The notes beneath the pieces were generated by a model that was not told where the DNA came from, did not search any database, and saw only the letters and a program-made list of their open reading frames with translations. Of a DNA stretch of 39,405 bases, positions 14,518 to 23,079 are shown in pieces. Position 1 is the first letter of the stretch. Every line of letters starts with the position of its first letter. The stretch is taken from contig DISB01000018.1 of NCBI GenBank assembly GCA_002421685.1, positions 261,246 to 300,650 on the forward strand, written 5' to 3'. The stretch is from Bacteroidetes bacterium UBA6221. Lineage in GTDB: Bacteria > Bacteroidota > Bacteroidia > Chitinophagales > Chitinophagaceae. The position numbers and the translations under genes were made by a program.

Positions 14518-16920
14518 ATGATAAGTATGAAAAGCATAGTATTCGCAACGATGGCCATGTTTGCTTTACATTCAGGCGTAATTGCACAATCTAATGAAGC
14601 AAGTGGAACAACCAAACAGAGGGTTTTTACCCAAAAAGTGCGCGGCCGGGTGGTGGATGCCGAATCCAAACAACCGTTGGCTGGTGTGATTATTGTAGCA
14701 AAATCAGATAATCAACTGAACGCCGCAACCGACAACGACGGCTATTTTACCATTGCCAACGTGCCGGTAGGCAGGCAGTCGTTCATGTTCCAGTATATGG
14801 GTTATGAGCCCGCAACCGTTTCGGAAGTACTGGTTACCTCGGGTAAGGAACTGGAGTTGAATATATCTATGACAGAAAGCCTACAGAACCTGGATGAAGT
14901 GACCATTAGCGCCACGCGGCAATCCGACAAAGCAATGAATGAGTTCGCAACCGTCAGCGCCCGCTCTATATCGGTAGAAGAGAGCAAGCGTTACGCGGCG
15001 GCTTTTGCCGACCCTGCCCGTATGGCACAAAACTTCATGGGCGTGTCTAATGGCGGCGATATGTTCAACGGCATTATAGTCAGGGGTAATTCGCCCAAGA
15101 ACGTTTTGTGGAGGTTGGAGGGTATCGAGATACCTAATCCCAACCACTTTAGCGGGCTGGGCACTACGGGCGGCGCCATCAGTATGCTGAATGCAAATGT
15201 GCTGGGCACGTCTGACTTCTATACCGGCGCATTTCCTGCCGAAATGGGTAATGCCTTGTCAGGTGTGTTTGATATGAAATTCCGCAACGGGAATACGGAA
15301 AAACGTGAACATACGTTTCAACTGAGTACATTGGGCACGGAACTGGCCAGCGAAGGGCCGTTTAAAAAAGGTGGTAAAGCCTCGTACTTGCTCAACTACC
15401 GTTATTCTACCCTTGCGCTGCTGGAGAATATCGTCAGCTTTGGCGGTGTGTTGCCTAAATACCAGGACGCTTCTTTCAAGCTGAATTTCCCGACTGAAAA
15501 AGCCGGTACCTTTTCGCTATGGGGGCTTGGCGGATACAACAGCGCGTACAAAGACCCTGTGAAGGATAGCAGCAAATGGACAGACGACGACCCAAACTTT
15601 GTACTGAAATCGGACAATATGATGGGTGTGGCCGGTATTGCACATACCTATTTTACAGGCCGAAACTCCTACCTGAAAACTATTATTTCAGGTTCGTATG
15701 AGAAGACGAAAGAACTGGTAGATACGCTGAATCCAATACAGGATTACCGGCCGGTACATGTGAGCAACCAGTCTTTCATCAATAATGCCTACCGCGTTTC
15801 AGTTTTGTATAATACGAAGTTGAACAATAAAAACACGGTACGTTTCGGCGCTGTTGCGCAACAACTCGAATACAAATTGAACAACAACTATTTTGACGAG
15901 CGCGACGGTATATGGAAATCATTTTTAAACGGCAACGGCGATGCGCAATATTACCAGGCATATACCCAGTGGAAGCACCGGATGACGGAAAACCTGACTT
16001 TTGTAGGCGGCCTGCACGGTTCATATTTTGCGCTGAATGGTAGCTACAGCATTGAGCCACGCGTAGCCGCCACTTATACTTCAGGTAAAAATACATATTC
16101 GTTGGCTACTGGGCTGCACAGTAAGCCCGAGCATGTATCCACCTATATGTTCCAGAGCAAAACACAAGGCCAGGCGGATACATACCCCAATAAAGACCTG
16201 GGGTTGCTGAAGGCATATCATGCTGTACTGGGGTATGAAAGGCTATTGCCGTTGAACTTCCGGTTCAAAACAGAAATATACTATCAATACCTGTATAACA
16301 TACCTGTAGAAAAAGACAGCACCGGAGGGTTCTCCATCATCAATGCCCTCGATATTTATTCGATGTTCAACACCGGACAACTGGTGAGCGAAGGTAAGGG
16401 ACAGAATTATGGCATAGACTTCAGCCTGGAGCGTGCTTTCTTGGATAACTACTACCTGCTGGCTACCGCTTCTGTTTACAAATCAACCTATACCGACTAT
16501 TTAGGTGACGAGTACAACACAACATTCAACCGTGGTTACCAGGTAAATGTTGTTGGCGGCAAAGAGTTTAAAATTGGTAAGAGTGGCAGGAAGATACTGG
16601 GACTGAACGGCAAAGTGCTTTATAGCGGTGGTATGAGGGAATCTCCCATAGACCTTAATAGATCGATACAGACCGGTGAAACCGTGTATGTACCTAAACA
16701 GTACTTTACCCGCCAGGTGCCCGCGTACTTCCGCACCGACCTGGGGATATACTACAAGATCAATAGTCGCCGTGTGACGCACAGCATACAGCTCGAGGTA
16801 CAAAACGTAACCAACCGCCAGAATTTTTATTACTCATATTTTGACCGGGAAGCAGCTACGGTGAAAACTGTAAACCAGTTGGGTGTACTGCCCAACCTCT
16901 CTTACAGGATAGATTTTTAG
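14518..16920 (+). CDS. TonB-dependent receptor with CarboxypepD_reg and plug domains
   Basis: 800 residues from the ATG at 14518 (another ATG at 14527 is equally possible; an upstream TTG at 14479 would place a basic extension before the signal peptide). The signal peptide ends near GVIAQ. A CarboxypepD_reg domain follows (VRGRVVDAESKQPLAGVIIV ... DNDGYFTIANVPVG), then a plug domain (IIVRGNSPKNVLWRLEGIEIP, GAFPAEMGNALSGVFDMKFR) and a 22-strand-type barrel region ending in LPNLSYRIDF with a terminal aromatic residue. Such receptors import ligands through the outer membrane using TonB energy. It has no STN domain, so it does not look like the FecR signal transducer; that domain is on the solenoid protein two genes upstream. 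No SusD partner follows. Confidence 0.93.
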   Translation: MISMKSIVFATMAMFALHSGVIAQSNEASGTTKQRVFTQKVRGRVVDAESKQPLAGVIIVAKSDNQLNAATDNDGYFTIANVPVGRQSFMFQYMGYEPATVSEVLVTSGKELELNISMTESLQNLDEVTISATRQSDKAMNEFATVSARSISVEESKRYAAAFADPARMAQNFMGVSNGGDMFNGIIVRGNSPKNVLWRLEGIEIPNPNHFSGLGTTGGAISMLNANVLGTSDFYTGAFPAEMGNALSGVFDMKFRNGNTEKREHTFQLSTLGTELASEGPFKKGGKASYLLNYRYSTLALLENIVSFGGVLPKYQDASFKLNFPTEKAGTFSLWGLGGYNSAYKDPVKDSSKWTDDDPNFVLKSDNMMGVAGIAHTYFTGRNSYLKTIISGSYEKTKELVDTLNPIQDYRPVHVSNQSFINNAYRVSVLYNTKLNNKNTVRFGAVAQQLEYKLNNNYFDERDGIWKSFLNGNGDAQYYQAYTQWKHRMTENLTFVGGLHGSYFALNGSYSIEPRVAATYTSGKNTYSLATGLHSKPEHVSTYMFQSKTQGQADTYPNKDLGLLKAYHAVLGYERLLPLNFRFKTEIYYQYLYNIPVEKDSTGGFSIINALDIYSMFNTGQLVSEGKGQNYGIDFSLERAFLDNYYLLATASVYKSTYTDYLGDEYNTTFNRGYQVNVVGGKEFKIGKSGRKILGLNGKVLYSGGMRESPIDLNRSIQTGETVYVPKQYFTRQVPAYFRTDLGIYYKINSRRVTHSIQLEVQNVTNRQNFYYSYFDREAATVKTVNQLGVLPNLSYRIDF

Positions 16921-16944
16921 CGAGGGCAAATCACGCATAAGTAT

Positions 16945-16976
16945 GCCGCGCGGTATTCTTGCCGTGCGGCTTTATA
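16945..16976 (+). terminator. Terminator after the TonB-dependent receptor
   Basis: A 9-bp GC-rich stem (16945-16953 with 16962-16970, one G-T pair) has an 8-nt loop and is followed by TTTATAT. It closes the rightward signalling cassette. The T run is short. Confidence 0.6.
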
Positions 16977-17139
16977 TCTGTTGAAATAACACAAGCATAA
17001 CGGGCAGGTAACAATTAATCAAAACAATGGTAATGTTTGATAGAGACCTTTACACATGAAGCAGGACACCGGGCTCTGCGCCATGAATTTCATATACTCA
17101 CAGGATTTTGGGTAACTGTAGCTTCGTCTTCCGGCGAGG

Positions 17140-17598
17140 CTATTTCTTGTCAACCGTATCAGTATAATAAGACTTGAGATAACGCAGTTCGACCTGACTT
17201 TGGAGCGAGCCGACTTTCCTGGCAGAAACACGGGCGTAGTCATTGAACTGTTGCTCGCCTTCATAGTGGAAACCTATGATGTATGAGTAGGGCATAGTTG
17301 TGTCTAACCTTATGGCCGGGCGGATTGTTTTGGCTAGTTTAGGAAACACGATTACGCTATGGGCTTCGTTGTAACCATACACTGCATCCATATCATAATG
17401 TCCTTCGCCACTGGAATCAGTAGCCATGAGCCGTACAGAATAGTAAAGATCATTCAACTCATCTTCTTTGATAGGGGTGCTGTCTGCAGCAACTACTGTG
17501 CCCGCTGCCGGTGCGTAGAAGTGGGTTATATCCTGGCCACTGTCGCTGCTGTCACATGCAGCCAGCAGAGGTATCAATATGAAAGCTATTTTTTTCAT
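17140..17598 (-). CDS. Small lipoprotein, unknown function
   Basis: 152 residues from the ATG at 17598. A lipoprotein signal MKKIAFILIPLLAAC with lipobox LAAC gives Cys-15, and Asp after the Cys (CDSS) is compatible with inner-membrane retention in some bacteria but not a reliable rule in Bacteroidota. The mature protein is hydrophilic with beta-strand segments (SYIIGFHYEGEQQFNDYARVSARKVG). I do not recognise a family. A TTG three codons upstream is in frame, but it overlaps the promoter -7 element, which supports the ATG. It is divergent from the M49 peptidase gene. Confidence 0.7.
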   Translation of the reverse strand: MKKIAFILIPLLAACDSSDSGQDITHFYAPAAGTVVAADSTPIKEDELNDLYYSVRLMATDSSGEGHYDMDAVYGYNEAHSVIVFPKLAKTIRPAIRLDTTMPYSYIIGFHYEGEQQFNDYARVSARKVGSLQSQVELRYLKSYYTDTVDKK

Positions 17599-17604
17599 GC
17601 TGCG

Positions 17605-17638
17605 CAAAAGTAGGATACAGATTAAATATTTACGCCAA
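17605..17638 (-). promoter_or_regulatory. Complete Bacteroidota-type promoter for the small lipoprotein
   Basis: On the lower strand a -33 TTG (17636-17638) is followed after 23 bases by the -7 element TACTTTTG (17605-17612). This fits the TTG-N17-23-TAnnTTTG consensus described for Flavobacterium. The ATG lies only 6 bases after the -7 element, so the mRNA would be almost leaderless. Confidence 0.65.
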
Positions 17639-17720
17639 AAGGGGGATTTTACACTACCGGCTTTAAATCCTGCCCCGAATGGCCTACTTTTAAGCTCTGA
17701 AAAATAATTTTTTGTACAAT

Positions 17721-19778
17721 ATGAAAAAATGGATATTACCTGTTATGGCATTAATAGGTACACAGATGTTTATGGAATCCTGTAAAGATGCCGGCAAAAA
17801 AGAACAGCCCGCGGAAGTAAAAGAATTCAACGTAGAAGCTGAAAAGTTTGCAGACATCAAAATCCTGCGCTATCAGGTGCCGGGTTGGGATGAACTGAGC
17901 GCACAACAGAAGGAACTGGCGTACTACCTGTACGAAGCAGCACTTTGCGGCCGCGACATCATTTACGACCAGAAGAGCAAGTATGGCATTATGCTGCGCA
18001 AAACACTGGAAGCGGCATATGGTACATATAAAGGTGACAAGAATGGCGAAGACTGGAAAAAGTTTGAGGAATACTGCGGCCGCTTCTGGTTCAGCAATGG
18101 CTATCACCACCATTATGGTAACGAGAAGTTTATACCAGGTTGTAGCGAAGCGTATTTTGCTGAGGTGATAAAAAACAGCGATGCTGCTCAACTACCCATG
18201 GAGCAGGGCGAAACTGTTGATGCTTTCATTAGCCGCATCACACCATTGGTGTACGATATGAGCATAGAACCAAAAGTGGTAGACCAGCGCCCGGACATAG
18301 ACAATGTGGTGAATTCTTCCAATAACTTTTACGAAGGTGTAACACAAAAAGAAGTGGAAGCATTTTACGATAAGTTTGATACAAAAGGCGATGCACCATC
18401 GTGGGGGCTGAACAGCAAAACCATGAAAGAGAATGGCCAGGTAGTAGAGAAAGTATGGAAATTGGGCGGTATGTATTCACCGGCAATTGAGAAGATTGTT
18501 TACTGGCTGGAGAAGGCTATACCTGTAGCGGAAAACGAGCAGCAGAAGAAATCGCTGGAACTGCTGGTGCAGTATTACAAAACCGGCGACCTGAAAATAT
18601 TTGATGAATACAGTATTGCCTGGGTAAATGATACAGCATCACGCCTCGATGTAGTAAACGGCTTTATAGAAGTGTACCTGGACGCAATAGGCAAGAAGGG
18701 CAGCTTTGAAAGCGTAGTATCTATGAAAGATATGGAAGCTACCAAGCGTATTAATGCCATAGCACTGCAGGCGCAGTGGTTTGAAGATAATTCTCCACTG
18801 ATGGAAGAACATAAAAAGAAGGAAGTAAAGGGTATAACAGCTAAGGCTATCACTGCGATAGTAGAGAGCGGTGACGCAGCCCCCAGCACACCAATAGGCG
18901 TCAACCTGCCCAACGCTGACTGGATTCGTAAAAACCACGGCTCAAAGTCAGTGTCACTGAGCAATATTATCCATGCGTATAACGTGGCTAAGTCAAAAGG
19001 TGGTTTCCTGGATGAGTTTGTAGCGGACGAAAAAGTCAAAGCCCGTATCAAAGAACACGGCAACCTGGCATCTGACCTGCATACGGATATGCACGAGTGT
19101 ATCGGCCACGCCTCAGGACAAATCAACCCCGGGGTAGAAACAACAGACAAAACGCTGAAGAACTACGCTTCGACACTGGAAGAAGCCCGCGCTGATTTGG
19201 TTGCCTTGTATTATGCTATGGACCAGAAACTGGTAGACATAGGCGTGGCATCTACTACTGAAGTAGGTATGGCTGAGTACGACAGTTATATGATGAATGG
19301 ACTGATGACACAACTTACCCGCCTGAAACTGGGGGACGATATAGAAGAAGCACACATGCGCAACCGCGCCCTGAACGCTTACTGGGTATATGAAAAAGGT
19401 AAGGCTGATAATGTAGTGGAGTTTGTAAAGAAAGATGGCAAAACCTATGTGCAGGTAAATGATTACAATAAACTGCGCGATTTGTTTGGCCAGTTGCTGC
19501 GCGAGATACAGCGAATCAAATCAGAAGGTGACTATGCAGCAGGTAAAGCACTGGTGGAAACCTACGGCGTGAAAGTAAACCGGGAACTGCACAAAGAAGT
19601 GCTGGAGCGTTACGCCAAACTGGGCGATAAACCCTACTCAGGTTTTATACAGCCTAAACTGGTGCCTGTAAAGGATGGCGATAAAATAACGGATGTAAAA
19701 GTGGAATATCCTGAAAGCTTCTACGGACAAATGATGGAGTACGGTAAGAACTACGGCTACCTGCCGATACACAATTAA
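17721..19778 (+). CDS. Dipeptidyl-peptidase III (M49 metallopeptidase), lipoprotein form
   Basis: 685 residues from the ATG at 17721. The N-terminus is a lipoprotein signal with Cys-22 (in MFMESC), so the enzyme is expected in the envelope, whereas classic DPP III is cytosolic. The zinc site is complete: the six-residue M49 motif HECIGH at 458-463 gives two histidine ligands and the catalytic Glu-459, and EEARAD at 487-492 gives the third ligand. M49 enzymes remove dipeptides from the N-terminus of oligopeptides of about 4-10 residues, so a role in periplasmic or surface peptide use is likely. Some databases label this group as dihydrofolate reductase, which the sequence does not support. It is a single gene with a strong terminator. 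Confidence 0.92.
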   Translation: MKKWILPVMALIGTQMFMESCKDAGKKEQPAEVKEFNVEAEKFADIKILRYQVPGWDELSAQQKELAYYLYEAALCGRDIIYDQKSKYGIMLRKTLEAAYGTYKGDKNGEDWKKFEEYCGRFWFSNGYHHHYGNEKFIPGCSEAYFAEVIKNSDAAQLPMEQGETVDAFISRITPLVYDMSIEPKVVDQRPDIDNVVNSSNNFYEGVTQKEVEAFYDKFDTKGDAPSWGLNSKTMKENGQVVEKVWKLGGMYSPAIEKIVYWLEKAIPVAENEQQKKSLELLVQYYKTGDLKIFDEYSIAWVNDTASRLDVVNGFIEVYLDAIGKKGSFESVVSMKDMEATKRINAIALQAQWFEDNSPLMEEHKKKEVKGITAKAITAIVESGDAAPSTPIGVNLPNADWIRKNHGSKSVSLSNIIHAYNVAKSKGGFLDEFVADEKVKARIKEHGNLASDLHTDMHECIGHASGQINPGVETTDKTLKNYASTLEEARADLVALYYAMDQKLVDIGVASTTEVGMAEYDSYMMNGLMTQLTRLKLGDDIEEAHMRNRALNAYWVYEKGKADNVVEFVKKDGKTYVQVNDYNKLRDLFGQLLREIQRIKSEGDYAAGKALVETYGVKVNRELHKEVLERYAKLGDKPYSGFIQPKLVPVKDGDKITDVKVEYPESFYGQMMEYGKNYGYLPIHN

Positions 19779-19798
19779 GAATAATGAATAGTTGATAG

Positions 19799-19828
19799 AA
19801 TAAGGGCGGCAAATTTGCCGCCCTTATT
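19799..19828. terminator. Perfect 30-base palindrome: bidirectional terminator
   Basis: The two 15-base arms are exact inverse complements with no spacer (centre between 19813 and 19814): a GC-rich GGGCGGC block flanked by A/T tails that give T runs on both strands. It lies between the M49 gene and the convergent exported-protein gene, whose stop codon overlaps its right edge. Confidence 0.85.
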
Positions 19829-20484
19829 TAGTATTGTACCATGCCGGCTTTAATCGTAAAGGGCCTTTGCAGTTCTTTCGTGTCCAACAGGCAAGGTACT
19901 GGCTGGTTATATACCGTTGCCGGTTTGTATGTGGGCGATTTGTCTATGGCTTTTTCTATTTGGGTAATGAGCGATACGCTTAGATTTTTGTCTGCCTCCT
20001 TCCAGTCCGTTCTGCTCACCGCATAGTTGGCTGGACTACTTTTGCCCGCCTCCATTGCTTGCATTCGGGTAGTTATCTTTTTCTCTATACCGTTAAAGTT
20101 GTGGTACACAATCTTCCCTTTGTCACTGATGATGATGTTGTCCAGCATCAGTCGGTATTCGCCATCGCTTTTTAAAAGTCCGCTGAGTTGCTGAATAATA
20201 TACCTCCTTATTTTATCACCGGATACAGAGGGGTGTTGTTCTACTTCGTTATCAGCATAGATGTTCATATTGTTCAGCTTAACAGGGATGGGGTTGGGGT
20301 TACGAACTACCCATTCTGTTTCCATTGTTACGGGGTCAAGTATTTCGGTTGTATCGGCCATGTTCTTTAACTCAAACACATTGCCTTTGTAGTTGATAGT
20401 GGTTGTTTGTGCGGATGCCGGTGTGGAAAGAAGCAATAACATAAGCGCCACCAAAGCACTAAGAATTGGCTGATATTTTCTCAT
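19828..20484 (-). CDS. Exported protein with BlaR1-tail-like module (copy D)
   Basis: 218 residues from the ATG at 20484 (preceded by GAGAGATTGACA; a TTG two codons upstream is less likely). It has a signal peptide ending in PASAQ. The mature part repeats the periplasmic C-terminal module of the M56 sensor encoded upstream: INYKGNVFEL, then LDPVTMETEWV, PVKLNNMNIY, DNIIISDKGKIVYHNFNGI, and SPTYKPATVYNQPV. The last segments resemble, in pattern only, the end of TonB C-terminal domains (xxPAxxNxxPV). It is the last gene of the BlaI/M56 operon, 21 bases after the preceding gene. The function is unknown; I infer that it binds the same ligand or partner as the sensor's tail. Confidence 0.75.
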   Translation of the reverse strand: MRKYQPILSALVALMLLLLSTPASAQTTTINYKGNVFELKNMADTTEILDPVTMETEWVVRNPNPIPVKLNNMNIYADNEVEQHPSVSGDKIRRYIIQQLSGLLKSDGEYRLMLDNIIISDKGKIVYHNFNGIEKKITTRMQAMEAGKSSPANYAVSRTDWKEADKNLSVSLITQIEKAIDKSPTYKPATVYNQPVPCLLDTKELQRPFTIKAGMVQY

Positions 20485-20505
20485 TGTCAATCTCTCAGAG
20501 TTTGA

Positions 20506-21093
20506 TTATTCTACAACAAAACTGCCGTTGAGATGAACAACAATATTTACCGGCTTACCATCTTTTTCCACGGGCGGCACCTTCGCAGATTCTACGGCAT
20601 GGGCAATCTCGTCGTTCAACAGTTGTCGCATACCGTCGGTTAGGGTAGGGGTTACATCCTTTCCATCCAGGTCAGTAACCCGCACCGGAAATACGCTGCC
20701 CGGCTGCTGATATGCTACCTCGCCTCGTTTATTGATGACAACCGTTTCAACGTAGTAGTTATAAGTTCCCTTACCTAATTGCCTGGGTATACCTGATATT
20801 CTTTCTTCTACAGCTTGTTTCAACAATTCTATTACATGTTCATCATCCATCCTGTACACTTTTTCCCTGTTCAGGCTAAGTACGTCATCGCTTTTACTGG
20901 TAAGCACGAATTTTTCTTCCCCGGTCAATGGGTCAACAACAATGCTGGTATCTTTTGGATGTATCATCAGTACCACTAGGTTATCCTTGTAGCTTACTTC
21001 CTTTCGTTGTGCGTAGGTTGTAATGGTTAATAAGCACAGCAGAAACAGCAAGCAGCATATTACCCCGGAGTATCTTAATGTTGTTGGTTGCAT
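20506..21093 (-). CDS. Exported protein with BlaR1-tail-like module (copy C)
   Basis: 195 residues from the ATG at 21093. A TTG 51 bases upstream is in frame, but the ATG places the signal peptide (YSGVICCLLFLLCLLTITTYAQ) close to the N-terminus. The mature protein has the shared module: VSYKDNLVVL, VVDPLTGEEKFVL, SLNREKVYRM, GTYNYYVETVVINKRGEVAY, and VPPVEKDGKPVNIVVHLNG. The ending here is closest of the four copies to a TonB_C-like tail. It lies 58 bases after the M56 gene stop and 21 bases before the next paralogue, all leftward, so it very probably belongs to the same transcript as the repressor and sensor. Confidence 0.75.
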   Translation of the reverse strand: MQPTTLRYSGVICCLLFLLCLLTITTYAQRKEVSYKDNLVVLMIHPKDTSIVVDPLTGEEKFVLTSKSDDVLSLNREKVYRMDDEHVIELLKQAVEERISGIPRQLGKGTYNYYVETVVINKRGEVAYQQPGSVFPVRVTDLDGKDVTPTLTDGMRQLLNDEIAHAVESAKVPPVEKDGKPVNIVVHLNGSFVVE

Positions 21094-21151
21094 AGCGTAA
21101 CTTTTTAGTTTAATGAAGTTACTACTATGAAACTGTAAATGCAATAACTGC

Positions 21152-22603
21152 TTACAGTGATACCAGTCTCCCGTCTTTTACAGTAAAATCACCCCAGGCA
21201 CCACTCTTTGTGCTATATACCGGTTTCTCATCAATTTCAGCCGGTTTATGTCTTGGTGAATTTTCTATCAGTTTAGCTATTTTTCGTGCAAACTGTTTTT
21301 TCAGACCTTCATCTATCGGTTCATTTTTCCAGAATTTTTCTTCTTTTATTTTTTTATTAATACCACCAAATGTAAAGAATACTATTGCACCTTTTTTATC
21401 AATAATTATATCACCAACAGATATTGTATACGTACCGTCGTCTAACTTTTTCATTTCTTTTGCCATGTTTGTCAGCAGGTACATTTTTAAACCTTGTCCG
21501 CTAAAGTTACTTTCCGTTGATACATCTCCTCCATATTTGCCGGGCGTACGTATGGAACTGCTATTATAGATTTGTTCGCCGTTGATTTTTATTGGTGAAG
21601 GCTCCATCCGCGTGATAACTATTTTTATCTCTCCTGTTGATGGATCTACTACTTCTACAGTATCGGGGGATGTGCTTGGAGGGACACTAAACTCGATGAC
21701 ATTCCCCTTATAAGTTATCTTATTCCCATCCTTCTGGGGTTCTTCACCTGAAAAGGCATTTTGGGTGAAGCATAACAGGGACAGCAATAATACAGGGGCT
21801 ATCAGTATTTGCTTGCCCTTGGCCAGGGTGGTGGTTTTTCTTGTTAACATAAGTATGCGTTTTTTTAAGGGTGAACGAATGAATGAATGGGCGAGTACAG
21901 GGGCTGCGTTCAGTACGGATTGTTCTACCAGGAATCGTCCGTACGCCGATGGGTTATTTTCTACTGCTTTGTCTGCCTGGTACTCATGCACCAGCAGCAG
22001 GCGTTTTTCCAGCAGGTATATCATTGGGTTGAACCAGAACAGGATTTGAAACAGTCGGATAATTAGCACGTCGATAAAATGCAGCAGGTGGCCATGTTGT
22101 TCTTCATGCGCCAGCACCATCGCCAGTTCTTCTTTTGTATAGTCTTCCTTAGCGTTGATAAATACCATCCTGAAAGCTGAGAATGGGCTCATGTTGGCCC
22201 CGGTTTCTATTATCGTCCATGTGCCGTCTTTCGACTTATCCCCTTTGCGGTACATTTTTACGATGATAAAGATGTCTTTCAGCAATAACATAATACATAC
22301 TGCTACGCCCGCCAGGTACACAATTTGTAACCATTGCTCCCAACCTAATAGTCCTTGCTCAGAGCCGCTAACTATAGCTTCGCGGACGGCTGCTGTCTGT
22401 TCTGCTATGGGCCTGCCGGCATTGCTGGAATATATCACCGAGTCATACCCCCAGGACCATAATGGAATTAATGCACCCGCCAATAGTATAGTTACCAGGT
22501 AGCCCCGGTTATATCCATGCATCGCCTCCCTGCGCAGGAACAGGTCGAAGATGAACAGACCGGTGAGCCATATAGCCGTTGAGTTGATGATGTACTGCAG
22601 CAT
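21152..22603 (-). CDS. M56-family (BlaR1/MecR1-like) membrane metallopeptidase sensor
   Basis: 483 residues. Transmembrane helices lie at about 8-22, 35-52, 92-118 and 266-283. Between helices 3 and 4 is the cytoplasmic zinc-protease domain with the gluzincin motif HEEQH at 166-170 and a downstream EYQAD (207-211) for the third ligand. In BlaR1/MecR1 this protease is activated by a signal on the outside and leads to loss of the BlaI repressor. The periplasmic part (about 284-483) is not a penicillin-binding domain. It is a beta-rich module (ITYKGNVIEF, VVDPSTGEIKIV, IKINGEQIY, DIIIDKKGAIVFFTFGGI, SPRHKPAEIDEKPV) shared with three neighbouring exported proteins. The gene starts 2 bases after the repressor stop, so translation is coupled. 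The signal is probably not a beta-lactam. Confidence 0.92.
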   Translation of the reverse strand: MLQYIINSTAIWLTGLFIFDLFLRREAMHGYNRGYLVTILLAGALIPLWSWGYDSVIYSSNAGRPIAEQTAAVREAIVSGSEQGLLGWEQWLQIVYLAGVAVCIMLLLKDIFIIVKMYRKGDKSKDGTWTIIETGANMSPFSAFRMVFINAKEDYTKEELAMVLAHEEQHGHLLHFIDVLIIRLFQILFWFNPMIYLLEKRLLLVHEYQADKAVENNPSAYGRFLVEQSVLNAAPVLAHSFIRSPLKKRILMLTRKTTTLAKGKQILIAPVLLLSLLCFTQNAFSGEEPQKDGNKITYKGNVIEFSVPPSTSPDTVEVVDPSTGEIKIVITRMEPSPIKINGEQIYNSSSIRTPGKYGGDVSTESNFSGQGLKMYLLTNMAKEMKKLDDGTYTISVGDIIIDKKGAIVFFTFGGINKKIKEEKFWKNEPIDEGLKKQFARKIAKLIENSPRHKPAEIDEKPVYSTKSGAWGDFTVKDGRLVSL

Positions 22604-22605
22604 AG

Positions 22606-22989
22606 CTATTTCTTTTTATTGTTGTCAATAGATTTCAGCAAGTCATTCAGTTCTTTCAGGTCCATGTCTTCATTCTTCACCAGGAAGCTGACTAATTTCT
22701 TTGGCGAGCCGCTGAAGTATTTTTCAACCAGGCTCTGTACGCCATGCTGGGCATATTCTTCTTTCGTTATTACCGGGAAATACTCGTAGGTTTTTCCATA
22801 AGCTTTGTGGTCGAGGAACCCCTTTCGCTCCAGTATACGCACTACCGATGATACGGTACTGTGCGGCAGATCCGGATCGCCCAGGTGGTCTATAATATCA
22901 CGTACCAGGCAGGGCTGTATCTGCCATATTATGTGCATTACCTCTTCCTCGGCCTTGGTCAGTTGCGCTATCGTCTTTTTCCGCTTCAT
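22606..22989 (-). CDS. BlaI/MecI/CopY-family winged-helix repressor
   Basis: 127 residues, the usual length. The N-terminal winged helix runs about 8-78: LTKAEEEVMHIIWQIQPCLVRDIIDHL, then the recognition region LPHSTVSSVVRILERKGFL and the wing HKAYGKTYEYFPVI. The C-terminal helices (ALQ-like SLVEKYFSGSPKKLVSFLVK) form the dimer interface. The family binds short inverted repeats and is inactivated by cleavage when its BlaR1-like partner senses a signal. The partner gene follows directly. A perfect 7+2+7 palindrome covers the region just before the start codon, and autorepression is the obvious inference. No beta-lactamase gene is nearby. Confidence 0.95.
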   Translation of the reverse strand: MKRKKTIAQLTKAEEEVMHIIWQIQPCLVRDIIDHLGDPDLPHSTVSSVVRILERKGFLDHKAYGKTYEYFPVITKEEYAQHGVQSLVEKYFSGSPKKLVSFLVKNEDMDLKELNDLLKSIDNNKKK

Positions 22990-23005
22990 AACGTAAACTT
23001 ACGTT
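22990..23005. promoter_or_regulatory. Probable BlaI operator: perfect inverted repeat
   Basis: AACGTAA and TTACGTT are exact inverse complements separated by two bases. The site begins one base before the repressor's start codon. Its position, symmetry and the adjoining BlaI-family gene argue for autoregulation. The core differs from the classical TACA-TGTA operator. Confidence 0.6.
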
Positions 23006-23079
23006 ACATAACTGAAAAATGCAAATGGTATTAATTTTCTCTTTAAATCGGCAGCAAAAAGTAAGTTGCAGATACTGCC

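Noticed and set aside
21152..22989. Beta-lactam resistance function for the BlaI/M56 pair
   Set aside because: The sensor lacks a penicillin-binding domain and no beta-lactamase or PBP gene is adjacent.
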